NCBI RefSeq assembly: GCF_010730955.1
Contig: NZ_AP022577.1
Location: 4,650,001 to 4,714,000, forward strand
Length of the DNA: 64,000 bases
DNA from: Mycolicibacterium aubagnense
GTDB taxonomy: Bacteria; Actinomycetota; Actinomycetes; Mycobacteriales; Mycobacteriaceae
Direction of reading: 5' to 3'
The notes below the pieces were generated by a model. It worked only from the letters and a program-made list of their open reading frames with translations. It had not been told where the DNA came from and made no database searches. Shown here in pieces: positions 50,020 through 58,534 of this stretch (the stretch's first letter is position 1; each line of letters opens with the position of its first letter). A program made the translations under genes and the position numbers.

Positions 50020-51876
50020 TCAGGCTGCGGGTAGGTAGTCGAACGTCGTCGTGCCCTGGTTGGCCGGAGTGTATGAGAAGTAAATCGGTCCCTGGAGGAA
50101 CGGGAAGATGCCGGTGTTGAAGCCGTCGGACTTCGTCGAGATGGATGGGCCGCTGCCGGCTGTGTAGTCGGCCGACGAAACCGTCATCGTGTAGAGCTCG
50201 GCCTGTCCATCGGCGGTGTAAACGGAAACGGTGGTGCCGGCCGGTAGGTAATCGCCGACGTGGTAGTTCGACAGGCTGGTGGTGAGGACGTCGTCCGGGA
50301 TGTTTCCGCCGAGGCCGCCGCTGTCGATCGTCACGTTGTCGACAATCTGCTGCACGCCCGATTGCACGCCGTTGTAGCTGGTTTGTACATCCAAAGTTGT
50401 GGAATACCAACCGGATACCGTGGTGACGGGCGTCAGCGGATTTGCGCCGAAGACAAGCTGGCCCGCGGGCTCGTCGAGCAAGAGCCCCTGATCGAGGCTG
50501 CCGGGCAGAGCGTGCACGGGACTGGCGAGGCCTCCGGAATCCGTTCCCCAGCAGACGCCCATGTTCGCGTCCACGGCGTACTTCGGATCGGACCACTCGG
50601 ATTGAGGTATGTCGGTCCACGTTCCGTTGATCAGTTCCGACACTCTGGTGATGACTCCGATGTCGGTTGGCGCGGTGACCAGGCCATTGCCGAAGTCGAC
50701 TGACGTCTTGTACTCGGTGTAATAGAACTTTCCCCAACTTCCGAACTGGGTCATGCCCGTAATTCCGGTCGGTTGCCCGATGTTGTCGGCGTTGACCTGT
50801 GTGATCGGTATTTCCAGCCCGCTGGACCCCGTGTCGATTTCAGTAGGTGTGATTGGGCCGCCGCCGACCGAGATGCCGATCGTTGTGTATTCGTTCGTCG
50901 TCGAGTAGGACAGCGCAACCGACGGCGGCCCGCCGGCGGTGCCCATCGCGCCCGGTTGGCCCAACAGGCCACTGGCGCCGCCAGACCCGCCGGAAGCCAG
51001 AACTCCGCCGGAGCCGCCTGGCCCGCCATTGCCGATCACGAAGCCGCCATGGCCGCCGGCACCGCCTTGGGCGAGTTCCCCGCCCGTACCGCCCGGTCCA
51101 CCGTCGCCGAGCAGCAGGCCGCCCGCGCCCCCGGTTCCGCCCATGCCGTCCGGCCCGCCGGCCCCGCCGGGTCCACCGTTGCCGAGCAGCAGTCCGCCCG
51201 TGCCCCCGGCTCCGCCAACTGTGCCAACGGCAGTGCTGTCGCCGCCGGCGCCGCCGTTGCCGGCGAGCCAGCCGCCGGGCCCACCGGGCGTACCTACGCC
51301 CTGCGCGTTGGTGATGCCCGCCACGCCATTGCCGATCAGCGGGCGTCCGGTCAGTGCGTCGGACAACCCATTAACCGCGCCCAGCAAGTTTGCGATCAGC
51401 GTCTGGACGAATCCACCGGGATTACCTGCCGGGGTAGGCGCGTTTGCGACTGGCGTGCTGACCGCCGCCGCGGGTTTCGTCGGCGCGGACGCGGCTACCG
51501 CTGCGATCGCGGTGTGCGCCCGGGAGGTGGCCGGGGGTTGTGCGGATGCGGCGCTACTGGGACTGGCGGAGGGCTTGGTAGCTGCGAGAGGTGTGCTCTT
51601 GGCCGGCACGTTGCGGCCGGACGGCGCGCCGGGTGCACTTGCGGCGGCTTTGATGTCAGCACTCGCCGTCTTCTGGTGATTCGCGGGCGTCGGGATGACG
51701 CTGGCAGAAGATGTTGCGCGGCTCAGTGCCTGGTGGCTATGCGTGCTGTTCGGCGGCCGGTCGGGGTGGGAGCCGGTCGCGTCGGCGGCGGCCGTTCCGC
51801 CGGCGAGGGCGGCCCCGAGCCCGAGAGTGATGGCGCCGGCTCCGAGCCAGATGCAGGTAGGTCGCGCGGCCGTCAT
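50020..51876 (-). CDS. Secreted PGRS-like aspartic protease without PE domain
   Basis: 618 residues in four parts: signal peptide ([19 protein letters not shown], cut near residue 30), an Ala/Pro/Ser/Thr linker to about 150, a PGRS-like Gly-rich region (about 177-316, opened by GRPLIGNG and made of GGxGG and [10 protein letters not shown] repeats), and a C-terminal aspartic protease domain with catalytic DTGSS (Asp348) and DSGG (Asp518). The same PGRS-protease layout occurs in PE_PGRS16/PE_PGRS35 (PecA), but there a PE domain directs ESX-5 export; here an ordinary signal peptide replaces it. ATG 51876 with GGGAGG five bases upstream. Substrate unknown. Confidence 0.85.
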   Translation of the reverse strand: MTAARPTCIWLGAGAITLGLGAALAGGTAAADATGSHPDRPPNSTHSHQALSRATSSASVIPTPANHQKTASADIKAAASAPGAPSGRNVPAKSTPLAATKPSASPSSAASAQPPATSRAHTAIAAVAASAPTKPAAAVSTPVANAPTPAGNPGGFVQTLIANLLGAVNGLSDALTGRPLIGNGVAGITNAQGVGTPGGPGGWLAGNGGAGGDSTAVGTVGGAGGTGGLLLGNGGPGGAGGPDGMGGTGGAGGLLLGDGGPGGTGGELAQGGAGGHGGFVIGNGGPGGSGGVLASGGSGGASGLLGQPGAMGTAGGPPSVALSYSTTNEYTTIGISVGGGPITPTEIDTGSSGLEIPITQVNADNIGQPTGITGMTQFGSWGKFYYTEYKTSVDFGNGLVTAPTDIGVITRVSELINGTWTDIPQSEWSDPKYAVDANMGVCWGTDSGGLASPVHALPGSLDQGLLLDEPAGQLVFGANPLTPVTTVSGWYSTTLDVQTSYNGVQSGVQQIVDNVTIDSGGLGGNIPDDVLTTSLSNYHVGDYLPAGTTVSVYTADGQAELYTMTVSSADYTAGSGPSISTKSDGFNTGIFPFLQGPIYFSYTPANQGTTTFDYLPAA

Positions 51877-52017
51877 GGCTGCCTCCCGAATTTCAAGAAA
51901 TTCGTCGCGCCGATTATTTATCGGATCCGTCAATTGTGGCGGGTGGGTGTAGGAGGCGACCGGTGATGCGGGAACCGACAGGAAAGTCACAGCAGGCGGC
52001 GCCCGCCGTGTTCGAGA

Positions 52018-53910
52018 TCAGGCCTGCGTCATCTTCCAGTACGCCCCGCGGCGCTGGAGCAGCTCGTCGTGGGACCCGCGCTCGACGATCCGGCCGGCCT
52101 GGACCACCAGGATCAGATCGGCGTCGCGGATGGTGGAAAGCCGGTGCGCGATAATGAAACTCGTCCGATTACGGCGGAGTTCTGCGGTGGCCTGGGCGAT
52201 CAGCAGCTCGGTGCGGCTGTCGACGGAACTGGTGGCTTCGTCGAGGATCAGCAGCTGGGGTTGCCGCAGCAGTGCGCGGGCGATGGTGATCAGCTGCTTC
52301 TCGCCGACGCTGATGTTCACGCCGTTTTCGTTCAGCCGCGTCTGATAGCCGTTCGGCAGGGTGTGCACGAAATGGTCGACGCGGGCGGTGCGGGCGGCCG
52401 CGATGACCTCGGCCTCGGTGGCGTCCGGGCGTCCGTAGGCGATGTTGTCGTAGATGGTGCCGCCGATCAGCCAGGTGTCCTGCAGCACCATGCCGATACG
52501 CGACCGCAACTCGGCTCGGCTCATCGTGGCGATGTCGCGACCGCCCAGCAGGATTCGGCCCGAATCCGGTTCGTAGAAGCGCATCAGCAGATTCACCAGC
52601 GTGGTCTTGCCGGCCCCGGTCGGCCCCACGATGGCTACGGTGCTACCCGGGTCGGCGACGAACGACAGGTCCTCGATCACCGGCGTGCCGGGTAGGTAGG
52701 AGAAGTCGACCCGCTCGAACTCCACCCGGTCTGCCGCATCCGCCGCGCGAACGGGAGCCGGTGCCGCGTCAGCGACTTCCTCGTCCGCGTCCAGGAACTC
52801 GAAAACCCGTTCCGCGCTGGCCATCCCGGACTGCATGGTGTTGTACATGGACGCGATCTGGGTCAGTGGCTGATTGAACTGCCGTACGTATTGGATGAAC
52901 GCCTGGATGCTGCCGAGGCTGATCTGCCCGGTCGCCACCTGGATGCCACCGACCACCGCGACGCCGACGTAGCTGATGTTGCCGATGAACGTCGTGATGG
53001 GGGAGACCAGGCCGGACAGCGACTGCGCGCCGAAACTCGCCTGGTACACATCGTCATTCAGCTCGCGGAACTTCGCTTCGGCCAGTGCCCGGTGCCCGAA
53101 CGTCTTGACCACGGTGAAGCCGCTGTAGGTCTCTTCGATGTGGGCGTTGAGCCGGCCCATGTTGCGCCATTGCGCCATGAACTGTTGCCGCGACCGCTTG
53201 GTGATGATCCGCGTCGCGAGCAAGGTGAACGGTACGGTCAGCACGGTGATCAACGCCAGCAGCGGCGAAATCCAGATCATCGCCGCCAGTACCGCCACCA
53301 CCGTCAGTGCCGACGTCAGCAGCTGGCTGACGGTGATCGTCAGCGAGGTCTGGACGTTGTCGATGTCGTTGGTGACCCGGCTGAGGATTTCACCCCGGGG
53401 CCGGGAATCGAAGTAGGCCAACGGCAGCCGGTGAATCTTGTCCTCGACGTGCGCGCGCAGCGTGAGCATGGTGCGTTGGACGATGGTGTTGAGCAGCCGC
53501 GCCTCGGCCCACACCATGACCGCCGAACCGAGATACAGCAGCAACGCAACAGTGAGCACATGACCGATCGCGCTGAAGTCGACGCCCTGTCCCGGAATCG
53601 CATTGGAGCCGGCGAGCAGGTCGGCAAAGGTGTTGTCGCCGCGCGCCCGGGCCGCGGCGACCGCCTGCTCGCGGGTGATCCCCGCCGGCAAGCCGCGGCC
53701 CAGTACGCCGTTGAACAACAGGTCGGTGGCGTGGCCCAGGATGCGGGGCCCGAGCACGCCGACGGCGATCCCCCCGATGCCCAACAGCATCACCACGATC
53801 ACCCGACCGCGTTGCGGCGCCAGCTGTTTCACCAGCCGCAGCGCCGTGCCGAGGAAGTTCTCGGACCGCTGCGCCGAAGCCAGCATCGCGGCGGACGGCG
53901 GCCGGGTCAC
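52018..53910 (-). CDS. ABC exporter half-transporter, Rv1272c-like
   Basis: 630 residues. N-terminal six-helix exporter domain (from [18 protein letters not shown]) and a C-terminal ATPase with Walker [11 protein letters not shown]-loop [11 protein letters not shown], Walker [13 protein letters not shown] with intact Glu, and H-loop IIAHRLST. The signature is altered to ISVGEKQ instead of LSGGQ. The GTG overlaps the stop of the upstream half-transporter (GTGA). With that partner it forms a heterodimer; Mtb Rv1272c/Rv1273c are reported to import or move lipids, but substrate here is not certain. Confidence 0.93.
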   Translation of the reverse strand: MTRPPSAAMLASAQRSENFLGTALRLVKQLAPQRGRVIVVMLLGIGGIAVGVLGPRILGHATDLLFNGVLGRGLPAGITREQAVAAARARGDNTFADLLAGSNAIPGQGVDFSAIGHVLTVALLLYLGSAVMVWAEARLLNTIVQRTMLTLRAHVEDKIHRLPLAYFDSRPRGEILSRVTNDIDNVQTSLTITVSQLLTSALTVVAVLAAMIWISPLLALITVLTVPFTLLATRIITKRSRQQFMAQWRNMGRLNAHIEETYSGFTVVKTFGHRALAEAKFRELNDDVYQASFGAQSLSGLVSPITTFIGNISYVGVAVVGGIQVATGQISLGSIQAFIQYVRQFNQPLTQIASMYNTMQSGMASAERVFEFLDADEEVADAAPAPVRAADAADRVEFERVDFSYLPGTPVIEDLSFVADPGSTVAIVGPTGAGKTTLVNLLMRFYEPDSGRILLGGRDIATMSRAELRSRIGMVLQDTWLIGGTIYDNIAYGRPDATEAEVIAAARTARVDHFVHTLPNGYQTRLNENGVNISVGEKQLITIARALLRQPQLLILDEATSSVDSRTELLIAQATAELRRNRTSFIIAHRLSTIRDADLILVVQAGRIVERGSHDELLQRRGAYWKMTQA

Positions 53911-55640
53911 GCCACACCTCCGGACACAACCGCCTGCGATTCCGCGAATTCGCGGTACACCGGGCACGACTCGATCAGCTCGGAATGCGTCCCGAGGCCC
54001 ACCACCTGGCCGTTGTCCAATACGGCGATCTGGTCGGCAGCGGCGACCGTCGAAAGACGTTGGGCAACAATGACCACCGTGGCATCGGCAGCCGTCGCGG
54101 ACAACGCGGCCCGCACCCGGGCATCGGTGTGGACGTCTAGCGCCGAGAACGCGTCGTCGAACAGATACACCGCCGGCCGGCGGATCACTGCACGGGCAAT
54201 GGCCAGACGCTGGCGCTGGCCACCGGAGAAATTCGTGCCGCCCTGGGCGACGGGCATGCCGAGTCCTTCGGGATGGTCCGCCACGAATTCAGCCGACGCG
54301 ACACCGAGCGCGGCCCACATCTCGGCGTCGGTGGCATCGGCCTTGCCGAACCGCAGGTTGTCGGCGACGGTGCCGGAGAACATGTGCCCGCGCTGGGGCA
54401 CCACGCCGATCATCGACCACAGCTGTTCGGGGTCGTAGTCGCGCACGTCGACGCCGTCGACCAGAACCGCACCGGAGGTCACGTCATACATGCGGCACAG
54501 CAGCGCCATCAGTGTCGACTTCCCTGACCCTGTCGATCCGACGACAGCCGTCACCGTCCCGGGTCGGGCGGTCAGCGAAACCCCGTGCAGCACAGGATCG
54601 TCGGCCCCGGGATACCCGAAGGTGGCTGCCGCCACCTGTATTTCCCCGCGCCGAACGTCCGGCACCACCGGCGCAGCGGGCGCCACGATCGTCGGCTCGG
54701 TCGCGAGCACATTGGTGATCCGCTCGGCGCACACCGATGCCCGCGGCAGGATCACCAGCACGATGGTCACCATCAACACGGCCATCAGGATCTGCATGAA
54801 GTAGGACAGGAAGGCGATCAGCGAGCCGACCTCCATCTGGCCGTGGTCGATGCGGATGCCGCCGAACCAGATCACCGCGACACTGGAGAGGTTCACCACG
54901 AGCGTCGTCGCCGGCAGCATCAACGCTTGCCACCGGCCGACCGTCAGGGTGGTGTCGGTCAGCGCGTGGTTGGCCTCCGCGAACCGCTCGCGTTCGTCGT
55001 CTTCCCGAGAGAACGCGCGAACGACGCGGATACCGGTGAGCTGTTCGCGCAGCACCCGATTGATGTTGTCGATCAACCGCTGCATGCTGCGGAACAGCGG
55101 CAAGAGGCGCGAGATGATCAGGTAGTTGCAGATCGCCATCACCGGCACGCTGACCAGCAACAGCCAGGACAGCCCGGCGTTCTGGTGCACGGCCATCGCG
55201 ATGCCGCCGATGCTCATGATGGGCGCGGTGATCAGCATGGTGCAGGTCATCTGCACGAGTACCTGGATCTGCTGGACGTCGTTGGTGGTGCGCGTCATGA
55301 GGGTGGGCGCCCCGAAGCGCACGGCCTCGGCATTGGACCAGCCGAGCACCCGGTGGAACACCGCCCACCGCAGGTCGCGGCCGAACCCCATGCCGGCGCG
55401 GGAACCGAAGTAGACCGCACCGATCGCACACAGCACCTGCAGTGCGCTGACTGCCAGCATGATGCCGCCGAGTCGCCCGATGACGGCGGTGTCGCCGCGG
55501 GCGACGCCGTGGTCGATGATCCGGGCGTTGAGTGTGGGCAGGTACAGCGAGGCCAGCGTGCTGATCAGCTGCAGCGTCGCCACCACCGTCAGCTGCCGCC
55601 GATACGGTCTCGTGTACTGCCGCAGCAGTGCCCAGAGCAT
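53907..55640 (-). CDS. ABC exporter half-transporter, Rv1273c-like
   Basis: 577 residues from ATG 55640 (a GTG six codons upstream gives 583, Mtb-like length). Six-helix domain from [18 protein letters not shown] and an ATPase with Walker [10 protein letters not shown], canonical signature FSGGQRQR and Walker [12 protein letters not shown], where the catalytic Glu is replaced by Asp. With the partner's altered signature, one of the two ATP sites of the heterodimer is degenerate, as in TM287/288 and TAP. The two genes are translationally coupled. lprB/lprC diverge upstream. Confidence 0.93.
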   Translation of the reverse strand: MLWALLRQYTRPYRRQLTVVATLQLISTLASLYLPTLNARIIDHGVARGDTAVIGRLGGIMLAVSALQVLCAIGAVYFGSRAGMGFGRDLRWAVFHRVLGWSNAEAVRFGAPTLMTRTTNDVQQIQVLVQMTCTMLITAPIMSIGGIAMAVHQNAGLSWLLLVSVPVMAICNYLIISRLLPLFRSMQRLIDNINRVLREQLTGIRVVRAFSREDDERERFAEANHALTDTTLTVGRWQALMLPATTLVVNLSSVAVIWFGGIRIDHGQMEVGSLIAFLSYFMQILMAVLMVTIVLVILPRASVCAERITNVLATEPTIVAPAAPVVPDVRRGEIQVAAATFGYPGADDPVLHGVSLTARPGTVTAVVGSTGSGKSTLMALLCRMYDVTSGAVLVDGVDVRDYDPEQLWSMIGVVPQRGHMFSGTVADNLRFGKADATDAEMWAALGVASAEFVADHPEGLGMPVAQGGTNFSGGQRQRLAIARAVIRRPAVYLFDDAFSALDVHTDARVRAALSATAADATVVIVAQRLSTVAAADQIAVLDNGQVVGLGTHSELIESCPVYREFAESQAVVSGGVA

Positions 55641-55736
55641 GCGGTTACTGTGGCACACCCGGCAAAGCTTGTAGAAAGACCAGGTCAGTCGGCATGTCGG
55701 TGGTTGACCTCAGAACCTGCCGCTACAGTGCATGGC

Positions 55737-56300
55737 GTGACCCGCAGACAGGTGAAGACCGCCGCCGCGACCGTGCTTGCCGCGGCCATGATCCCGGCGA
55801 TGTCCGCCTGCTCGGACCAGGGCAACAGCGGCGGCACTCCTGCAGGCGGCCCCTCGAGCCCGTCGGCGTCGGGCCCGGCCAAGCACGGCCCGATGTTCCC
55901 GGTGTGCGGCGGCGTCAGTGATCAGACCGTCAGCCAGCTGACCCAGGTCGCTGGCCTCGTCAACACCGCGAAGAACTCCGTCGGCTGCCAGTGGCTGGTC
56001 AACGGCGGCATCCTCGGTCCGCACTTCTCGTTCACCTGGTACCGGGGCAGCCCAATCGGCCGCGAACGCAAGACCGAGGAGCGGACGCGCGCCGACGTCA
56101 ACGACATCAACATCCAGGGCCACTCGGGTTTCGTCGCACTCGGTGAGGACCCGATGATCGGCAAGAGCCTGTGTGAGGTCGGCATCCAGTTCGATGACGA
56201 CTTCATCGAATGGTCCATCAGCTTCTCCCAGAAGCCCTTCCCCGACCCGTGCGACGTCGCGAAGGAACTGGCCCGGCAATCGATTGCGAACGCGAAATGA
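55737..56300 (+). CDS. lprB: Lipoprotein LprB (DUF3558 family)
   Basis: 187 residues. Lipobox AMSAC with Cys 25, then a DUF3558 domain with FPVCGGVSDQTVSQL, NSVGCQWLVNGG and KSLCEVGIQFDDDFIEWS; paired Cys probably form disulfides. GTG 55737 was chosen on the signal peptide VTRRQVKTAAATVLAAAM; a TACAGT -10 (55724-55729) makes it leaderless. The open frame goes far upstream only as antisense shadow of the ABC gene. Coupled to lprC by ATGA. Same order as Mtb lprB-lprC beside Rv1273c. Function unknown. Confidence 0.9.
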   Translation: MTRRQVKTAAATVLAAAMIPAMSACSDQGNSGGTPAGGPSSPSASGPAKHGPMFPVCGGVSDQTVSQLTQVAGLVNTAKNSVGCQWLVNGGILGPHFSFTWYRGSPIGRERKTEERTRADVNDINIQGHSGFVALGEDPMIGKSLCEVGIQFDDDFIEWSISFSQKPFPDPCDVAKELARQSIANAK

Positions 56301-56836
56301 CACAGCGAAAACTGGCTGGAGCCGTCGTCGTGATGTCGGCGCTGGCGCTCGTGGGATGCGCCCGGTCGGTCGAGGGCACCGCGATGAAGGAAGGTGCCGG
56401 CGGCGGCAGTGAGCATTCGGCCGACTCGTACCCCAACCTGCTCAAAGAGTGTGACGTCCTGACCAACGACGTGCTGGCCAAGACGGTCGGTGCGGACCCG
56501 CTGGACATCCAGAGCACCTTCGTGGGCGCGGTGTGCCGCTGGCAGGCACTGAACCAGTCCGCGGGCCTCATCGACATCACCCGGTTCTGGTACGAGCAGG
56601 GCAGCCTCGACGAGGAGACGAAGGTCGCCCAGCACCTCAACTACAAGTACGAGAACAAGGCGATCGCCGGCGTGAAGTCGATCATCATGCACCCGAACGA
56701 CCCCAACGGTTCGTGCGGTGTGGCCAGCGACGCCGCGGGTGTCGTGGGCTGGTGGGTGAACCCGCAGGGGCCGGGTGCGGACACCTGCGGGATGGCCACC
56801 AAGCTGATGGAGCTGACGCTCGCCACCAACTCCTAA
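56297..56836 (+). CDS. lprC: Lipoprotein LprC (DUF3558 family)
   Basis: 179 residues. Lipobox ALVGC with Cys 21, then a DUF3558 domain related to LprB: NLLKECDVLTNDVLAKTVG, GAVCRWQALNQ, GSCGVASDAAGVVGWWV and DTCGMATKL. ATG in an ATGA overlap with lprB. Its TAA overlaps the stop of the converging SixA gene (CTAA). The pair probably arose by duplication. Function unknown. Confidence 0.9.
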   Translation: MTQRKLAGAVVVMSALALVGCARSVEGTAMKEGAGGGSEHSADSYPNLLKECDVLTNDVLAKTVGADPLDIQSTFVGAVCRWQALNQSAGLIDITRFWYEQGSLDEETKVAQHLNYKYENKAIAGVKSIIMHPNDPNGSCGVASDAAGVVGWWVNPQGPGADTCGMATKLMELTLATNS

Positions 56837-57336
56837 CGGGGGATGTGGAACTCCACCAACCTGGCGCTGTGCAGTTCCAGTTGTGACCAGTGCCGGTCGG
56901 TGTGCAGTACCGCGATCGCCGACGTCGGGTACTTCAGCGCGATCTGGCCGGCGGCGTCGCGGTCGCTGGTGTCGAGCGACGCCAAACTCAGCGCGAGCGA
57001 CGACATGACCGGCTCGTGGCCGATCACCAGCAGCGTATCCGCGGCCTCCGGCGCGCCGTTGATGACGTCGATGGCGATGCCTGCCGTCGCGTCGTAGAGG
57101 CGTTCGGCGTACGTCACGGGTGCGTCGATCCCGGTGCGGGCGAGCGTCTGCTGGGTCCGGGTGGCGGTCGAGCACAGGACGGCGTCAACGGGCGGTAGCT
57201 GCTCCCGAATCCAGTCCCCGGCCAGTGCCGCTTCGCGAATGCCGCGCTTGGCCAGCGGCCGGTCATGGTCGGCGACCCCGTCGGGATAGTCGGATTTCGC
57301 GTGCCGCAGCAGGATCAATGTTCGGGTTGCCGTCAC
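56833..57336 (-). CDS. SixA-type phosphohistidine phosphatase (Rv1276c-like)
   Basis: 167 residues. Phosphoglycerate-mutase fold with the RH motif LILLRHAKSDYPDG carrying the phosphorylated His, DHDRPLAKRG and the second catalytic His in VIGHEPVMSSLA. Removes phosphate from phosphohistidine proteins or small phosphoesters. GTG 57336; diverges from the SbcD-like gene. Position matches Mtb Rv1276c. Confidence 0.9.
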   Translation of the reverse strand: MTATRTLILLRHAKSDYPDGVADHDRPLAKRGIREAALAGDWIREQLPPVDAVLCSTATRTQQTLARTGIDAPVTYAERLYDATAGIAIDVINGAPEAADTLLVIGHEPVMSSLALSLASLDTSDRDAAGQIALKYPTSAIAVLHTDRHWSQLELHSARLVEFHIPR

Positions 57337-57388
57337 CCGCCCACCGTAGATCCCCGAAGTTGTCGGTGCCCGGTTTTACACTCGCCGC

Positions 57389-58534
57389 ATGCGTTTCGTC
57401 CACACCGCCGACTGGCAGCTCGGTATGACCCGGCATTTCCTGGGCGGTGAGGCGCAGCCGCGCTACTCGGCCGCACGTCGTGACGCGGTGGCTCGCCTCG
57501 GTGCCCTGTGCGCTGAGGTCGGTGCCGAGTTCGTCGTCGTGGCGGGCGACGTCTTCGAGCACAACCAGCTCGACCCGCGTGAGGTCAGCCTGTCACTCGA
57601 GGCCATGCGGGCCATCAAGGTCCCGGTCTTCCTGTTGCCCGGCAATCACGATCCGCTGGATCCGTCGTCGGTGTACACGAGCACCTTGTTCCTCGCCGAA
57701 TGCCCGCCGAACGTCACGGTGCTCGACGGTGTGCACGAGCTGCGGCCCGGGGTGCAGCTCGTCGGTGCACCGTGGCGCTCCAAGGCGCCCACCACGGACC
57801 TGACGGGCGATGCGATCGGCGACCTGCCGGCCGACGGCGTCACCCGAATTGTGGTGGGCCACGGCGGGGTTGACGTCCTCGATCCTGATCCCACCAAACC
57901 GTCGCTGATCCGGCTGGACGCCGTCGAGGCCGCCGTGCGCCGGGGCGCTGTGCACTACGTGGCGTTGGGGGACAAGCACTCTCGTACCGAGGTCGGCAGC
58001 ACCGGACGGGTGTGGTATTCCGGCGCGCCGGAAGTCACGAATTACGATGACATCGAAGCGGATTCGGGTCACGTGCTGGTGGTGGACTTGGATGTCGCAG
58101 CCGAGGCCAAAACTGTGACGGTCGAGGCCCGGCGGGTGGGGCAGTGGCGGTTCGTCACGCTGCGGCGCATCGTCGACACGGACCGCGATATCGCCGACGT
58201 GGACCTGAATCTCGACGGCCTGCCGGACAAGGAGCGCACCGTGGTCCGGCTGGCGCTGACGGGGTCGCTGACCATTTCCGACAAGGCTGTGCTCGACGCC
58301 TGCCTGGATCGTTACGCGCGCTTGTTCGCGGCACTCACCACATGGGAGCGGCACACCGACCTCGTGGTTGTCCCGGCGGACGGCGAATTCTCGGACTTGG
58401 GCATCGGCGGGTTCGCCGCGGCAGCGGTCGACGAACTCGTCGGCACCGCAAGCGCATCGGGTGACGACGCCGAGGACGCCCGGGCGGCTCTCGCGCTGCT
58501 GCTGCGTCTGGTCGATCGGGGGACCGCGGCATGA
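57389..58534 (+). CDS. SbcD/Mre11-like nuclease (Rv1277-like)
   Basis: 381 residues. Calcineurin-like phosphoesterase motifs: TADWQLG (Asp8), AGDVFEHN (Asp54), PGNHDPLD (Asn86-His87), VVGHGGVD and ALGDKHSR. The second residue of the usual Asp-x-His metal pair is Gln10 (DWQ), while the rest is intact. C-terminal region from about 240 is the accessory/capping domain. Partner of the SMC-like ATPase encoded next (ATGA overlap), together a DNA double-strand-end processing complex. Position matches Mtb Rv1277. Confidence 0.93.
   Translation: MRFVHTADWQLGMTRHFLGGEAQPRYSAARRDAVARLGALCAEVGAEFVVVAGDVFEHNQLDPREVSLSLEAMRAIKVPVFLLPGNHDPLDPSSVYTSTLFLAECPPNVTVLDGVHELRPGVQLVGAPWRSKAPTTDLTGDAIGDLPADGVTRIVVGHGGVDVLDPDPTKPSLIRLDAVEAAVRRGAVHYVALGDKHSRTEVGSTGRVWYSGAPEVTNYDDIEADSGHVLVVDLDVAAEAKTVTVEARRVGQWRFVTLRRIVDTDRDIADVDLNLDGLPDKERTVVRLALTGSLTISDKAVLDACLDRYARLFAALTTWERHTDLVVVPADGEFSDLGIGGFAAAAVDELVGTASASGDDAEDARAALALLLRLVDRGTAA

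Noticed and set aside
50900..51340. Calling the Gly-rich gene a PE_PGRS protein
   Set aside because: The N-terminus has a signal peptide and no PE domain of about 100 residues with its Pro-Glu motif.
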